From Mactra quadrangularis (taxonomy: Eukaryota; Mollusca; Bivalvia; Venerida; Mactridae): a stretch of DNA of 64,000 bases. Position 1 is the stretch's first letter, and every line of letters begins with the position of its first letter. Made by a program: the position numbers and the translations under genes. The DNA is taken from positions 24,345,020 to 24,409,019 of the forward strand of contig CM046311.1 in NCBI GenBank assembly GCA_025267735.1. The letters are read 5' to 3'. Below are positions 1 to 12,286 of the stretch, piece after piece. A model generated the notes under the pieces. That model did not search any database, was not told the origin of the DNA, and saw nothing but the letters and a program-made list of their open reading frames with translations.

Positions 1-410
1 ACAGTTTATTAACAGACTCAAATCAATACAATTAAATAAAACCTTATCCAAGCATGTTAGTCGTTTTACTTTATATGATATGACTTTTAGATATCTATCG
101 GGGTTTCTAATGAATCAACATTGGTTGTAACATAGATTAAATAAGTAAAATTAATTATCAAAACTTAAGATTGAGTTTGAGTACGAAGTTGAGTTTTTTC
201 GTGAAACTGGGGCCTGCATTCTAGGACTTAGTGCTACAGTCACAGCTCCTTTAGATTATGTTAACTGGGTGACCTGGTCTTGGGGCAGTATTAGATATGT
301 TTTACTTATTTTGATTCAGTAAAAACAAGTCATGATGTAATTTGTCATGTGTACTCATTCAGTAGTATGATTATCAATAAAACCCTCTTCTAGTCAGAAA
401 AGAAATAATA
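1..410. other. non-coding left edge
   Basis: AT-rich sequence with no exon or RNA gene that I can support. It is probably intron or upstream DNA of the membrane-protein gene whose visible exons begin at 914. Confidence 0.4.
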
Positions 411-787
411 AGGGAAATTAGTCAGTTATTTCCCTTGTATACTCTTCAAATAGGTAGGTCTAATCCGTTGGAATACTCGGATTTTACCCTTACTTTTCAG
501 TGTCAATTTGCCACAAATAATCTTAAATAATTATTTTGTAAAATAATTATTTTGTAAATGATTTAATTTGTTCGAAAATTAAGCTAAGTATTTTTAAGGT
601 CAAGAACTATCTAAATTGCATCTCTACTGTTAATATCTGAATTAACAAGAAAGATATAAGATGAAATATTGTATTATCCTTACATAAGACTTAAATGATA
701 AAATCTGAAGGTTCCAACTGCAAGGACCTATTTACCAATTGGATTGCTTCAGATTTTACCAGGGAAAGATAACTGACTAAAGTCCCT
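411..787 (+). mobile_element. MITE, GTCAGTTAT family, copy 1
   Basis: Begins AGGGAAATTAGTCAGTTATT and ends GATAACTGACTAAAGTCCCT, so the ends form imperfect terminal inverted repeats. Full or near-full relatives lie at 15653-16005, 26045-26489 (inverted) and 29845-30206, with fragments at 3228 and 20588. There is no coding capacity, so it needs a transposase from elsewhere. The family's superfamily is not clear from the sequence. Confidence 0.75.
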
Positions 788-913
788 AATTGGTCAGGTG
801 ATCATAATATCAGCTTGGAACTGGCTCGAGTTTTTGTTACTATATTAAGTAAAACGTGTATAAAAACATATATTAACTGTTAGTGTATAAAGAAATCTAT
901 TGTTATATTTCAG

Positions 914-3900
914 ACGACTCGTCCAGGTCCAGGCCCAGGTCAAAATACCCTCCAGCCACAACAAATCAATCTAAATGATCCTATATTAATATCAGCATTA
1001 AAGCCAGTTGGAATGTTTCAATACATACCAGGAAATGCCAATCAGGTAAAATACATAATAATACATAACCATGATATACATATATTTATTTTGTTGGGTT
1101 TAATGCCAGAGCAATTTATTGTAAAGGTCATATAACGGCGTCCAGCGCACCTAACCTAGCTTTCCTGGACCCTTGTCTATAACCAGTACTCACCTACTCT
1201 TCCACAAGGCTGGAAACTTCTCCATATACCTTATCAATGGAAGAAAATTGTAAAGTTCTATACTGTCCATTAATAGTACAGTCATGGGAAGTTTAGTCTG
1301 TAGGAATATTCTACATGGAAATCTGAGTAGAATATGTCAATCACCTCAACAAATTTGAACCCAAAAATTGGTACATAAAGCTATAATTTGAGAATATGTT
1401 CTAACTTTATAAGCAAATATTCAAATATCTAAAAAAATTTAAACATAAAAATTTGTTATTGTTCCTGGTCCTAATTGTTAGTTTATTCACACAGATTATG
1501 ACTTATTTAACTAAACTATATCTTTCAGAATGCTACCTATATAGAAGAACATGTTATAGACTTTACAAGTGGACATTTAGACAATGACGTATTTGATGTA
1601 TCCAAATGTTATGTTTTAAATTCTCATTCTATGATGTTAGCCGTGGATGTTACTGGTAACTACATGTATATAATACACCATATATGATAACACACGTGTA
1701 ATGAATTATCAGATCATTTACCTTCTTATCAGCTTTTGTGGGGGCTCTGACCGATGTGAGTTAGTGAATGGTGCATAGTGTGCTTGTGTGCGTTCGTCGT
1801 CAGCATTTTTTTTAAAAATCTTCTTGTCAAAAACCACATGGTCTACTGTTATTCAATTATGCCTCTGGTTTGAAAATTGGTCATGCCTTTGGGATCACTG
1901 TTTAAATCAGCTGAAACTGTTTAACAATCTTTTGTCAGATGCCCTGAGCATCTAGTTCTCAGATGTGCAGTCCAGGAGAAGACCCTTTTGTTGTACCTGT
2001 AATATATGATGGTTTATATATATATATATAATATGATGGTTTATACCATGTTTCAATAATTTTCAGTCATATGGTGGTTGTCACTGTCCTTGTATAGTTC
2101 AACAATATTAATCTGAGCTTGACCTTTAAGCAAGAATATATAACAATATTTACTGTCTATTTAGTCTTCATTAGTAAATCGCGCTAAATCAGAAGCTTTT
2201 TTGTCAAACCAATACTGAACAATTAATCTCGTTTCTATAAGAATAAATACACATGTATTTGAAAATGTGGCATATTATTCCCACAAAGGAAGGGGACAAA
2301 AATTAGAAATACAATAACATGCCTTTTTTAAGAATTTGTAGGCACATACATTGATATAAACATGTGTATAATTGTATATACCCATCTGGAAACTCATGAT
2401 TTAATGTAACTGAAGTGTGTAAGTATTATAATAAGGTAGTTCAAGTTCAGGTTAATACTGTTGACTATACAAACCTTGTTATCTAGTCTTTAGACCTATG
2501 ATAATAACAAGTATTGAAACATGCCAGTGACTGACAACTGTCTTACTTGATACTCATTTATACTTTGACAGAACAGAGAAACCTGTTGAAATATTCTATG
2601 ACCAAACTTAACAAAACATATTAGTCTCACCCTGGAATCAAACCCACACTATTTATATAGAAACACCTCCTACTGTCTACTGATCTAACCATGGTTGTCA
2701 GAAAACTAAAGAAATTAACTTAACCATATTCATCATAGACCAATTTAAACATGACCCTTATGAAACCAGATATCTTTAGACTGTACTGGCATAGTTTTAA
2801 ATTTATCTCATATATTGCATGATAACAATCTATACACATATTCATTTGTATTTTGTGTGTATGTTTTAAACATCAAATATTAACACAAATTTCAAACTAT
2901 GAAAATTGTATATGTTAGTTATTTATGTTACACTTTTAGGACAGTATATAACAGATATAGTGAAATATTACACTCAAGTATTGATATCTAAACTAAGACA
3001 TGTTATTGCTAATGCAGCTAAAGTATCACCAACCAGAGTATCATCTATACAGGTACTGTGTTGTTTGTCTTAATGTATTAAACAGTTTGTCGCCTCAATC
3101 TAACAAAGTCTTAATAGATCTCAATTTTTGAAAAAAATGAGATAAACATCCCAAGCAATTAGTATGATCTTATTCTATCTTTAATAGCAAAAAGTTTTGA
3201 CTCTTTACTTTGTTCATGTATTTTGCCAAGTATTCCAACTGTAAGGACCTACTTACCAATTGGATTGCTTCAGATTTTATCAGTGAAAGATAACTGACAA
3301 AAGTCCCTAATTTGGTGAAAGTCTGCTTGATGCAGTTTACTTCCTTAGATAAAAATATGATGCTTAATATAGATTCCTTAAATAGGAACAGTTGTTATGT
3401 CCATGTGAATAGGTGAATTCAGTACTAATTACATGCAAGTTGTCACACGGAACAATTTAATACATTTATACTTATGGATTTGTCAATATCTCCGGCACAT
3501 GATACACAAAAATAAAATGCAATATTTCACACAGTTTTTTATTGTGTATTTACACGATGAGCGGTACATGCTACTTTATTGAAATACACAGAGTGAATTA
3601 TGCACACACACGGTATGAATAATACACGCGCGATACATGCTCCATACACGCAAATTTTGGAAGCATGCTCGAAGATGGCTGATAAGTTGAATCAATGTGT
3701 ATATAATGTATATAAATTGTCAATTGTTATCCTTCTTGTAAATCAATATATTTTTATGTTTCAGTTTGAATTAAGAAGTGCACCAGATATGAATGTTGAT
3801 CCTTTCTTGATGATGACCTTTGAACTGTTAGACAATAAACTTACTGGTAAGATTTTACTTTTTTTGACACATTGATGGTCCCTGCTTGGATGTCACTAGA

Positions 3901-6900
3901 ATATCTCATGTCCAGAGAATAATTATCTAATATCTATGAAACCTAGGGCCCGTTGCCTGATGATATTGCTACGTATTGCTATGAAAAAGCGCTTTCTTGT
4001 AGCTATTCTTCATAGGAAACGGCTTGCTATTTACCTCACAAACCACCTGTGCTGATGTTCAGAAAGGGATTATTACAATTGCGTGTTTTTAGGGCAATTC
4101 TCATAACTAATAAGTCTTTTAAAAAGTACCGGTATAAAATCAATGCAAAAATCAATGCTTATATGAACAAATACAAATACTAATAAATTTCAATTCATCT
4201 ATAGTCAGCCAACCATTAAAAACAAATTGCCGGCAAACAGGAAGTAACACTACTGCGGAGGCAGTAATTTTGATTTGTAACAGCGCTCTCGGGTGCTACG
4301 TAGTGAAATGATGCAATCATCTTTTTTGTATGCAAAACATATATCACAGTCCTAAATGATCATATACAGTTAAAGAGACTTGAGTCATGTAGTTGCATAT
4401 ATAATTTGCAATGTTTCTGTTTCAAAGAATCTAAAAACCCACAATATGTTGTGGTACATATCGCAATACGTTGCTAGTGTATTGCAATTTATCGCGATAT
4501 GCTTCTGGTGTATCGAGACAACCCTATTGTCCAGTGGCTGGATGTCTGATCATGTGTATGAACAAAGAGTCTATAAAACCTTATAAATATTTGATTTAAG
4601 GTTTGGATGATGTAACAGTTGCTGGTCCTAGTATTCAGGAAGCTCTTAACAATCTTCAAGTAGCCTGGAAAACAGGGAATACTAATCTACAGTTTCAAAT
4701 AAAACCTAACAGTGGAAGATCTATGGTATGTACCGTCAGTTCACATTATCTTAATTAGCCTTATCTTAACTACTCTTTATTTGATCGGAAATCAAAATTC
4801 CCATGTATTGTTTTCCTTTTTATTTTATTCCTTTATTTAATTTAGTTAAAAATTTAGGCCTAGTTTCTTAGCATGTTCTTTATTACATATATTTATAACT
4901 CCACAGGCTTCAGAAAAATGCCTGCTGGAACTTACATTGTTAACAACTAGATCATATCTGCCACTTCTCAATACATGTATAACTATATTAGCATATTATA
5001 CTAATTGGATAACCCTGATTTCAGCTGTAATAAAGCAATGATTTTGATCAACACTCTCTGAACAAGTAAATAGGGCAACTGAAGACATCAGAATTATCTC
5101 TCTTAGTAAATTTAGTTAATCTCAACTATTTTTTGGACAGTCTCAACAAATTTAAGATAATTAGAAATTACTGCATTTATACATAATTATATATTAATAC
5201 TAAGTTTTTATGTTCCTGAATTGAAGCCTTGACTTGGTTATTGTACATAATATTTTAGACATAAAGGTACTAGCTCACAGATTTAGTTAAGATTTTTCAA
5301 TATTTTGAAAATACTATTCAGTGTCTGAAATTTTGTTTTAAAAAAATAATTCTTCGTATTTTAAGGCAAACTGACCTATAGATTGCAAGAAATATACAAT
5401 AAAAGTCACAATAATGTGCTAAAATTGTCTATACCGTGACATACGGAGTAGAATTTTACTGCTTGAAACACAATTTTTTATAGTTGTATGTCCATATGCA
5501 CGAAAATTGTCATTATCAAAGCACTAATTTCCTGCTTCAAAAATGGTTTCCATACAATTTAAATAGTTTCAGAAAAAGTTGATATTTAAGTTGAAACCTG
5601 TGAATGAATACCTTTATAGTATAAAAGTATTTTGTATTTTTGACATACAATTGAATATGAGATCATATTTCAGACATTGAGTATTAGAGATGGTAGTTTA
5701 TGGCAAATTCAACCACAATACATGACAGTGACTGATTCTTCTGCAACTCCTACTTATGGACCAGGTATGTTATTTTAATATATCAACATTTTGAAATATA
5801 TAGTTACATAATATCAGACTAAAGCTGTTTCTCAAAAATCATTGTCTAAATGGCTATCCTGTGATTATCAGTCCAATGTATAATTTTCTTCTACAACATG
5901 TATACTGGTCACATATTGAAGGGTATATATCTATATTTTTTTATTGTTAGATTGACAAGTTTTTAATATATTTTATATGTATCATGTTTAGAATCCATCA
6001 TAAAGACCTTAATCGTAACAATAATTATCAGAAATGTCTTAAATTGTCTGATTTTAAAATAAAAATATTCTGTTTTGTACTGTTGTTGACAGCAACTTAG
6101 AAAACAAATATTGTAGAGCAATCACATACATTGATGCAATAAGACGATTACCCAACAAAACAACACATTTCAAGTATTACATCTCAGTTTACCCAATAAA
6201 AACATGTGAACAAATGAATAACAAATACAAAATGATGGTACAAATATCAATTTCACTGATTTTTCGTGCCTACTAGTTGAGTGACAAGTAAACATGACAT
6301 TTGTTTGAGCATGCAAGAAATATCATCCATTTCTGCTTTGGAATTCAAATTAAATTTAGCAAACCAATAAGGATATGATATAGTAGATTTTTGGGTTTTT
6401 TTGGATGTAAGATTGATTTTTATTCACAAGTGAGCTGAGGAAGCAATATTTTTAACAAGTGGCTTAGCCATGAGTGAAAATGTGATATCATTAGCTTATT
6501 AGTGAAATAAATATATCTTACACTGAAATAAACAAATTTTCTGTTTATTATATGTTTCAAACTTGCTGTTTTGAAAGTTTATGTATGATATGTCATCAGA
6601 ACGGCGAATCCAAACAGTGAAAAATAAATTTATTTTCCTTGTTTCAAAAGAGTGGAATATCGATTTTTATTTCACCGATTAATCCGGTATTCCACTGGAA
6701 AGCATACATGTATAATAAAACCAACTTTTTGTAAAATTAACAAACATTATTATATTTTTACTAATTTCTATGTGGCGTAGTCATCTGGATGCATGACCAA
6801 TAAATAATTATAATTTTTGAAAAACATGTAGATTTATCTGTGAGTTATAGACATATACCCTTTAACTTGTTCATATATGTTAAGAAAATTGTAGTATAAT

Positions 6901-7048
6901 ATACATTTATGTATATATTATATTTTCAGGAGCTATGGTTGGTCTTGCTCTAGGTATGTTAGTGATTGGAGCCATATTAGGGTTACTGGCATCTTATGTT
7001 ATCTACAAGAAAATTGACACATCAGTTCCTTATCAAGTTACTAATTAA
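914..7048 (+). CDS. single-pass membrane protein, 3' seven exons (5' end outside window)
   Basis: Seven exons with AG/GT borders join in one open frame: 914-1045, 1529-1655, 2940-3052, 3765-3846, 4601-4725, 5674-5764 and 6930-7048 (TAA). They give 262 residues. The first exon starts in phase 0 after an acceptor, so upstream exons are missing. The order is a Pro/Gly-rich linker, then an alpha/beta region of roughly 170 residues, then a hydrophobic helix (about residues 225-249, rich in G, L, I, V), then a short tail starting YKKIDTS. The middle part has a helix followed by a VSPTRVSSIQF-type strand and a later PSIQEALNNL helix. That pattern recalls SEA-like or other membrane-proximal ectodomains, but I cannot name the family. 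Likely a surface protein with its N-terminus outside the cell. Introns carry MITEs and a SINE piece. Exon structure is well supported; function is unknown. Confidence 0.82.
1085..1262 (-). mobile_element. SINE tail fragment, family of 29072 and 37608
   Basis: Antisense copy of the SINE body: GTTGGGTTTAATGCC, then GGCGTCCAGCGCACCTAACC and CCTTCCACAAGG-like blocks match the 37608-37896 element. The tRNA-like head is missing, so this is a 5'-truncated insertion in intron 1 of the membrane-protein gene. Confidence 0.7.
1730..1995 (+). repeat. interspersed repeat related to 7865-8320
   Basis: Both segments share blocks such as the AAAAATCTT(C/T)TTGTCA stretch and a closing piece near GTCCAGGAGAAGACCC or GTCCTCAGGACACTC. 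They look like two diverged copies of a dispersed non-coding repeat. No ORF and no clear termini. Confidence 0.4.
2093..2469. mobile_element. MITE, ACAATATTAACCTGAGCTTGA family, copy 1
   Basis: Starts TATAGTTCAACAATATTAAT and ends with its approximate inverted repeat (GTTCAGGTTAATACTGTTGA then CTATA). Three relatives lie at 7376-7754, 18068-18467 and 35416-35814, each about 380-400 bp. Non-coding, in intron 2 of the membrane-protein gene. Confidence 0.75.
3228..3308 (+). mobile_element. MITE fragment, GTCAGTTAT family
   Basis: Only the 3' end of the family is present (ACTTACCAATTGGATTGCTT through AACTGACAAAAGTCCCT). It is in intron 3 of the membrane-protein gene. Confidence 0.65.
4430..4527 (+). 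mobile_element. hAT-like element, 3' end fragment
   Basis: The stretch TGTGGTACATATCGCAATAC through GTATCGAGACAACCCTA resembles the right half of the element at 21963-22362 (TGTGGTACGTATTGCGATAC). It ends in ACAACCCTA, the inverse of a TAGGG(C)TGT start. The left end is not recognisable. Confidence 0.5.
6405..6710 (+). repeat. dispersed repeat, copy 1 (second copy 25352-25665)
   Basis: About 310 bp that aligns over its full length with 25352-25665. Shared blocks include CTTACACTGAAATAAACAAA, GTCATCAGAACGGC and AGTGGAATATCGATTTTTAT. Internal inverted blocks (GTGTAAGAT against ATCTTACAC) make it fold-back-like. No coding capacity. Confidence 0.7.
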
Positions 7049-7375
7049 ACAAAACCTAGAAATGTTGCGATGATTATCATAAAACACACATCAGCGACAC
7101 AATAATCTTGTCTAAGTTTACCTAAGTTATAATTGTTTATTGTTGAATTTTTAATCTCTCAAAGATCTCGTCTAGTTTGTGATGAAAACTTATCTTTTAG
7201 TTAGTATATTTATCACTTTAAAATGCAAACAACAAAAGAATATTTTACAACAAAATTTGTTTTTGATAGTTTGAATTGATATAACAACATCTGTACTAAT
7301 TTGATAATTTACCTAGCAGTCTTTGTATACATATAAACATTGATGTAAAGGTATTTTAGTTGTTAAATAGGTTGT

Positions 7376-7754
7376 TATAGTGTGACAATATTAACCTGAG
7401 CTTGAACTCCCCAATTATAATAATTACACTTTTCACTTACATTAAATCGTAAGTCTCCGTATGCGTGTCTATGGTAATACACATGTTTATTAAAATCTTT
7501 GTGACTATAAATCAATTTTGTAAATATGTATGTTATTGTACTTGTTTATGGAAAAAAAACGCAAGTCCCCAATGTTGTGGCACAGTTTTAATGTATTTAT
7601 TCTTATGAAAACAAAATTAATTGTTTAGTACATGTATTTTGCTGAAAGCTTCCGAAAAAGCAATTTACATACCAAGACAAAAATAGACTGTAAATACTGA
7701 GTTTAATATATTCTTACATAAAGGTCAAGCTAAGGTTAATATTGTCTGACTATA
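7376..7754. mobile_element. MITE, ACAATATTAACCTGAGCTTGA family, copy 2
   Basis: Left end ACAATATTAACCTGAGCTTG, right end AAGCTAAGGTTAATATTGT followed by CTATA. Same length class and internal blocks as the copies at 2093, 18068 and 35416. Confidence 0.78.
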
Positions 7755-7864
7755 ATTGTGATACAAAACAAAAACCCAATTATGTTAGATTGTGATTGAC
7801 TATCTTTGTTGATGTTTGTACTTAGATGTATAATGTAATGTCAAATGTATTTTTATAAATTCAA

Positions 7865-8320
7865 TTTTTAGCTCATCTTGGCACAAAATGATCAAGGGTA
7901 ATAGTTGTTGGCAGCCTATGTTAGTGTGTGCCGTGTTATCAGCAATATCTTAAAAATCTTTTTGTCAGAAACCAAGAAGTATACAGTCACCAAATTTAGT
8001 TTAAATAATCATCTGAAGATTTGTCAAATTATGCCCCAGTGGTCAAAAGTTTCCTCTGCACCAGGGTTAAGAAGTTTAAGATAAAATTGAAATGTTAAAA
8101 AGGGCCTAGAGCTTTTATATTTGAGATGTGGCATCAATTCAAGGTCCTCAACATAGTGTGTTTAAGTTCAGACTCTGAAGTTATGATTGCCCCATTCCAG
8201 GGGTCACAGTTTTCGTACGGGTGAATATGCAAGTGTTCCACGATTTTGTGTCAAATGCCCCTAGAATCTAGTTCTTATGTGAGCAGACCATGTCCTCAGG
8301 ACACTCTTGTTTATATTTTG
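7865..8320 (+). repeat. dispersed repeat related to 1730-1995
   Basis: Starts TTTAGCTCATCTTGGCAC and ends near the CTCAGGACACTCTTG block. It resembles a repeat common in molluscan genomes, by recollection rather than search. Non-coding. Confidence 0.4.
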
Positions 8321-8999
8321 ATATATATTATTGTTTCATATTTTCAAGTACTTACTATATTCAGAGAAAATACCATATTTTCAACATCAAGAGTAATTAT
8401 TATGAACCTACAAATAGCTTTGTTTTGTTTTGTTTTCTTTGCAATATATATTTGTTTATTAATAATTGTTAAGTTACAATGAGATTCTTATTTCAATTTA
8501 TAGTTTTGTATTTTTTTCTTGCTTTTTGTATCTGTTTTTTGTACTTTTATATTGAAGTAAGAGGCAGTAGCCTTGTGGTTGTTAGGGTGTTGGGATATCA
8601 TGAGGTCACAGATTGACCTATCAGGAACACATTTATTTTCCTCTTCTAGAAATTAACCTGTGATTGATTCACTATGTCATTAGTTTGTACATGTAAGGAT
8701 AAATCTCCTGTTTGAAGTTGATTTCAATTAACTTTGTCTATTTTACATGTATATGGAAGCAGAGGTTTGTTGGTGTGTTTGGATTTAATAGCTCACCAGC
8801 ATATATAGATTGTATTATGCTGAAAGCAATTTACATTTGTTTAATGCTCTTTGAAAAGTAATTTGTTTTGTTAGTTGTTTTATTTTTTTATTTTCTATTT
8901 TGATGTTGTGATATATTGTATAATACTTATTACATTCCATATTATTCTAGAAACTCAGATATAAGTTATATTGTTATAGAATGCTCAAGCTTAAATAAA

Positions 9000-9754
9000 A
9001 AATGTTTTTTTGGGCAACCATTTCATAAAGTTAGGTAGGATGTGTATATTTTTATTATTTTGAGTAAAATCAAATATGTGATTTCAATCACTAATTTTTG
9101 ACATTATATCACAAGTGTGTGGAAACATAAATTGTCAAACATTTTCTAGGTGGGATGTTGCTAGGTAGGGCGAGGTTGCTCAAAACACAGAATTGTTTAA
9201 GCATTCCGTTATGCCTCAGTCCCATAAAATTGTGTCTTGTTGTGGACCTTCACGTGCAGACAGCCGTATGCCGTGGGAAGACTTGTGTATTAAGGTGACG
9301 GTACACACATGGCACAAAACAACACATCCGTGCGGAGCCGTAGCTGGAAGATATGCAAGTTTAATCCATACTAGGCCACAATTTTAAAACTGATACGTGT
9401 ATCCATGGCTCATCTCACGAACCTTGGTAAAAACATAACAGTCGGTACGGGTACGCAAGAGTTCGTACGAGTCCTTGCGGATCTTGATCGCACGGCGCCC
9501 GTACGGTGCCCTCAAAGCTATTTTCATGTTTATAGGACTGTAGCATTAATGTCTTTTTTGTTGTGGAGATTATATAACATGTTTATTTTTTTATAGAATG
9601 TACATTTTTTTTACACTAAAATTTGATGTATTTTTACAGTTATTTCTATATTGATCATGAAATCCTAGTTTTTATATACATCCAATACTTTCTGTATAAC
9701 TATATATGTACTTTCATATTTGATTTGTAATGAACTCAAGACTCATTGATTTTT
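9000..9754. other. non-coding interval
   Basis: No gene, clear repeat border or RNA is supported. Short open frames at 9193 and 9405 lack splice or domain support. Confidence 0.3.
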
Positions 9755-10370
9755 AGCTCGACTTTACGTAGTAATGTAGAGCTCTCCTACTCACCCCGGC
9801 GTCCGCGTCCACATTTCTGATTAAAGTTTTTGTGCAGTAAAATACTTTCTTCTATATCTTTGTTATTTCTTAAGATATCAACTTAACCTTTATTTAAATA
9901 TATGTTCCTTACTATCAACCACATCTCATGTGACAAGGTATATAACTCCAAACACATTTCTTTCAGAATTATCTCCCCTTGAACTGATTAAAGTTTTGTG
10001 CACAGATTAAAGTTTTTGTGCAGTAAAATACTTTCTCCTATATTTTTGTTATTTCTTAAGATATTAACTTAAAACTTTAAATATATGCTTCTTATTATCA
10101 ACCACATCTCATGTGACAAGGTGTATAACTCCAAATATATTTTTTCAGAATTATCTCCCCTTGAACTTAGAGTTTTCTTTAAAAAATGTTTGTTTTTACT
10201 GCAACTGTTTTATTTCTTAAGGTATTAACTTCAAACTTTAAATATATGTTTCTTATTATCAACCACATCTCATGTGACTAGGTTCATAACTCCTTATACA
10301 TATTTTTTACTCCTGTGACAAACACTAACTAAGTCGAGCATGCTGTCTCCTCTGACAGCTCTTGTTCTGA
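9755..10370 (+). repeat. dispersed repeat with internal ~183-bp tandem units
   Basis: Starts TTTTTAGCTCGACTTTACG with a GC-rich CACCCCGGCGTCCGCGTCC block. It then holds nearly three copies of a unit of about 183 bp: GATTAAAGTTTTTGTGCAG starts at 9819 and 10003, and a shorter third unit begins near 10185. It ends near GAGCATGCTGTCTCCTCTGA. Each unit contains AACCACATCTCATGTGAC and ATTATCTCCCCTTGAAC. Confidence 0.75.
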
Positions 10371-10671
10371 AAGTTAGTACCATTAAATAATATTTAAGAT
10401 TTGACTATCTCATAGCTTTATAGAACAATAAATAATAGGACTTAGACCTTTAATTTAAAAATAGTAGAAACTTTTAGTTAGTGACATAATTTACTAAAGT
10501 AATCCTATATTTTACATATGATAAATTTTATTGTTTTACTTGTTTTCTACATTATGAATTCCTATGTACATGTATGTATACTTGTATATAATTATGTGCT
10601 AGCTGTGTGTCACTGTTTATGACAAAATGTATATAATATCTACATATTATAATAGATCATATGAACAACTA

Positions 10672-11153
10672 GGGATTTTCTATAACAGGGATTTGAAACC
10701 ACATAGATTTACATCAAACTTCACTGTTGTGGCTATTAATTCAGCTTGTATGGATAACAAGTATTACAAGTTTAAATCAAATATTCAAATAAAATTTTGT
10801 ACTAAAATCTTTAAAATAACATTTAGATTGGAAAAAAATGTGTTCCTATATGATTCTAATGTAAATTACACTCACTGTTTCACAAACTTATGCATTTTCT
10901 GCCGATCCACCATATTTAGCCTTAATTTTCATCATCTAGAGTAATATTTTCAGTCATAATTGCAACAAATTTTTGTCAAAAACTTCAGAAACATTTACAA
11001 ATTGCATGGAAGACATGAACAAAAACATAAATCAAGTTTTTAAATTCTGGAATAGTTTGTACAGCCTGCTTCAGCCAGTTATAGACAGTGACGACGGTGA
11101 ATATTTGAAAAAAACACTTAGTTGCAAATTCCTGTTTTATAAAATTCCAGTAA
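10672..11153 (-). mobile_element. MITE, AGGGATTTTATATAACAGGG family, copy 1
   Basis: Left end AGGGATTTTCTATAACAGGG; right end CCTGTTTTATAAAATTCC is its imperfect inverse. The interior matches 32529-33026 in reverse orientation (blocks TTCAGAAACATTTACAA and GTACAGCCTGCTTC). Open frames across it are chance. Confidence 0.72.
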
Positions 11154-11297
11154 CAACTTATACAACCTGTACTAACTACTATTATTATCTGTCTACAATG
11201 TTTACCGTAATATTATTGTTTACAATGAGTTCAACATATAAAAGTGACCTTCAATGGCACATATAGAATTACTCTAACAGTTTTATACAAGCATGAC

Positions 11298-11371
11298 CAC
11301 AGGTGACAGACTCAACTTTTCCTTATTATAGTACATATAGAATGAAGGAAAAATTGAGTCTGTCACCTGTG
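11298..11371. mobile_element. 74-bp hairpin element with 8-bp target duplication
   Basis: The arms CACAGGTGACAGACTCAA and TTGAGTCTGTCACCTGTG pair perfectly and the pairing extends to about 27 bp per arm with one mismatch, closing a loop of about 20 nt. The element is bounded by the direct repeat AGCATGAC (11290-11297 and 11372-11379), which marks it as an insertion. The size would also fit a pre-miRNA. Confidence 0.75.
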
Positions 11372-11561
11372 AGCATGACACATAAATTAAAATGACCCTA
11401 GCTCAAATCTAATTATTCCATAATAATTATATCTCAAGTGTGATTTTTTTAATATTTATAAACATATCAATTATTTGGAATATTTATATTTTACTATTGA
11501 TGTCTTATTTCTTATAAATTACAAACAGTCATGTTATATCAATATTTGTATAATGTATATC

Positions 11562-12172
11562 TACAATACCCATCAAAAATTTGGAAACAGAAGAAATTTA
11601 CTACATGTTCTTGAATTTTGATGATTATGTTTGCTAAATTATTATTTTTATTATATTTAAGTTTGGTTTGCTATAACATGAAAAAAAAACATTTATACAG
11701 TGCCCTCCAAAAGTTCTTGGGACAAAATTTTATGTTTTACGATAAACTGATTCATTTTTATTTATGAATATAAAGAGGAAAGAGTCATCTGAGTAAATTC
11801 TAAAGTCAGCATTGATGAGTTTATATCCATATGATTTAAACAATGTTACATGAATAAGGTCTAATGATAGTTTATTTACTTGTGTTATGCACTATCAGTT
11901 TTTCTCAAAATTTCAACTGTCCAAGAATTTTGGCAGGCACTGTGTGATACAGTATCTGACATCCTAAAGCCTCAAAAACCATTTTAATTGTAATTATTTT
12001 CCATAACATAACTTTTATGCTATTTTTGTAACATTGATTATAATTATAATGATAACCAAAAATAAATCAAAACTACAAAGCATTTCAAAATAAACAGCTA
12101 TCAAATGACAAATAAAAGCTATGCAGTAGGCCTACAATCTGAAATGTCACCAAACTTTCGGTGGGTACTGTA
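11562..12172. mobile_element. MITE, TACAGTACCCACC-type ends, with a second MITE nested in it
   Basis: Starts TACAATACCCATCAAAAATT and ends CTTTCGGTGGGTACTGTA, imperfect inverses with TA at the borders, as in Tc1/mariner-type MITEs. It shares its 3' part (AGCATTTCAAAATAAA, GTAGGC(C/T)TACA) with 13629-13999. The insertion at 11698-11942 interrupts it. Confidence 0.7.
11698..11942. mobile_element. nested Tc1/mariner-like MITE
   Basis: 245 bp bounded by CAGTGCCCTCCAAAAGTTCT and CAAGAATTTTGGCAGGCACTG-type inverted ends. It lies inside the older MITE at 11562-12172. The CAGTG start is typical of Tc1/mariner relatives. Non-autonomous. Confidence 0.75.
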
Positions 12173-12286
12173 TATGTGTACCAGTTAAGATTGATGGTTA
12201 CAGATGTTTTACTGTTAATTTCTCTCAAGATAGCATATCTATACTTAATTAGTTATTGGCACTTATTTATCAGTTTTAAGAAGTGA

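Larger units (their letters stand above)
7049..8999 (+). other. 3' UTR and downstream flank of the membrane-protein gene
   Basis: No ORF of note follows the TAA at 7046-7048. A canonical AATAAA at 8994-8999 is one candidate poly(A) signal, but the distance and the MITE and repeat insertions between make the real transcript end uncertain. Confidence 0.3.

Noticed and set aside
3600..3875. 91-aa open frame as a complete gene
   Set aside because: Only its last part is coding: it reads through intron sequence into exon 4 (3765-3846) of the membrane-protein gene.
10627..11266. Open frames of 105 and 97 aa
   Set aside because: They lie within a non-coding MITE, and the same stretch in the second copy (32485-32703) is only partly open.
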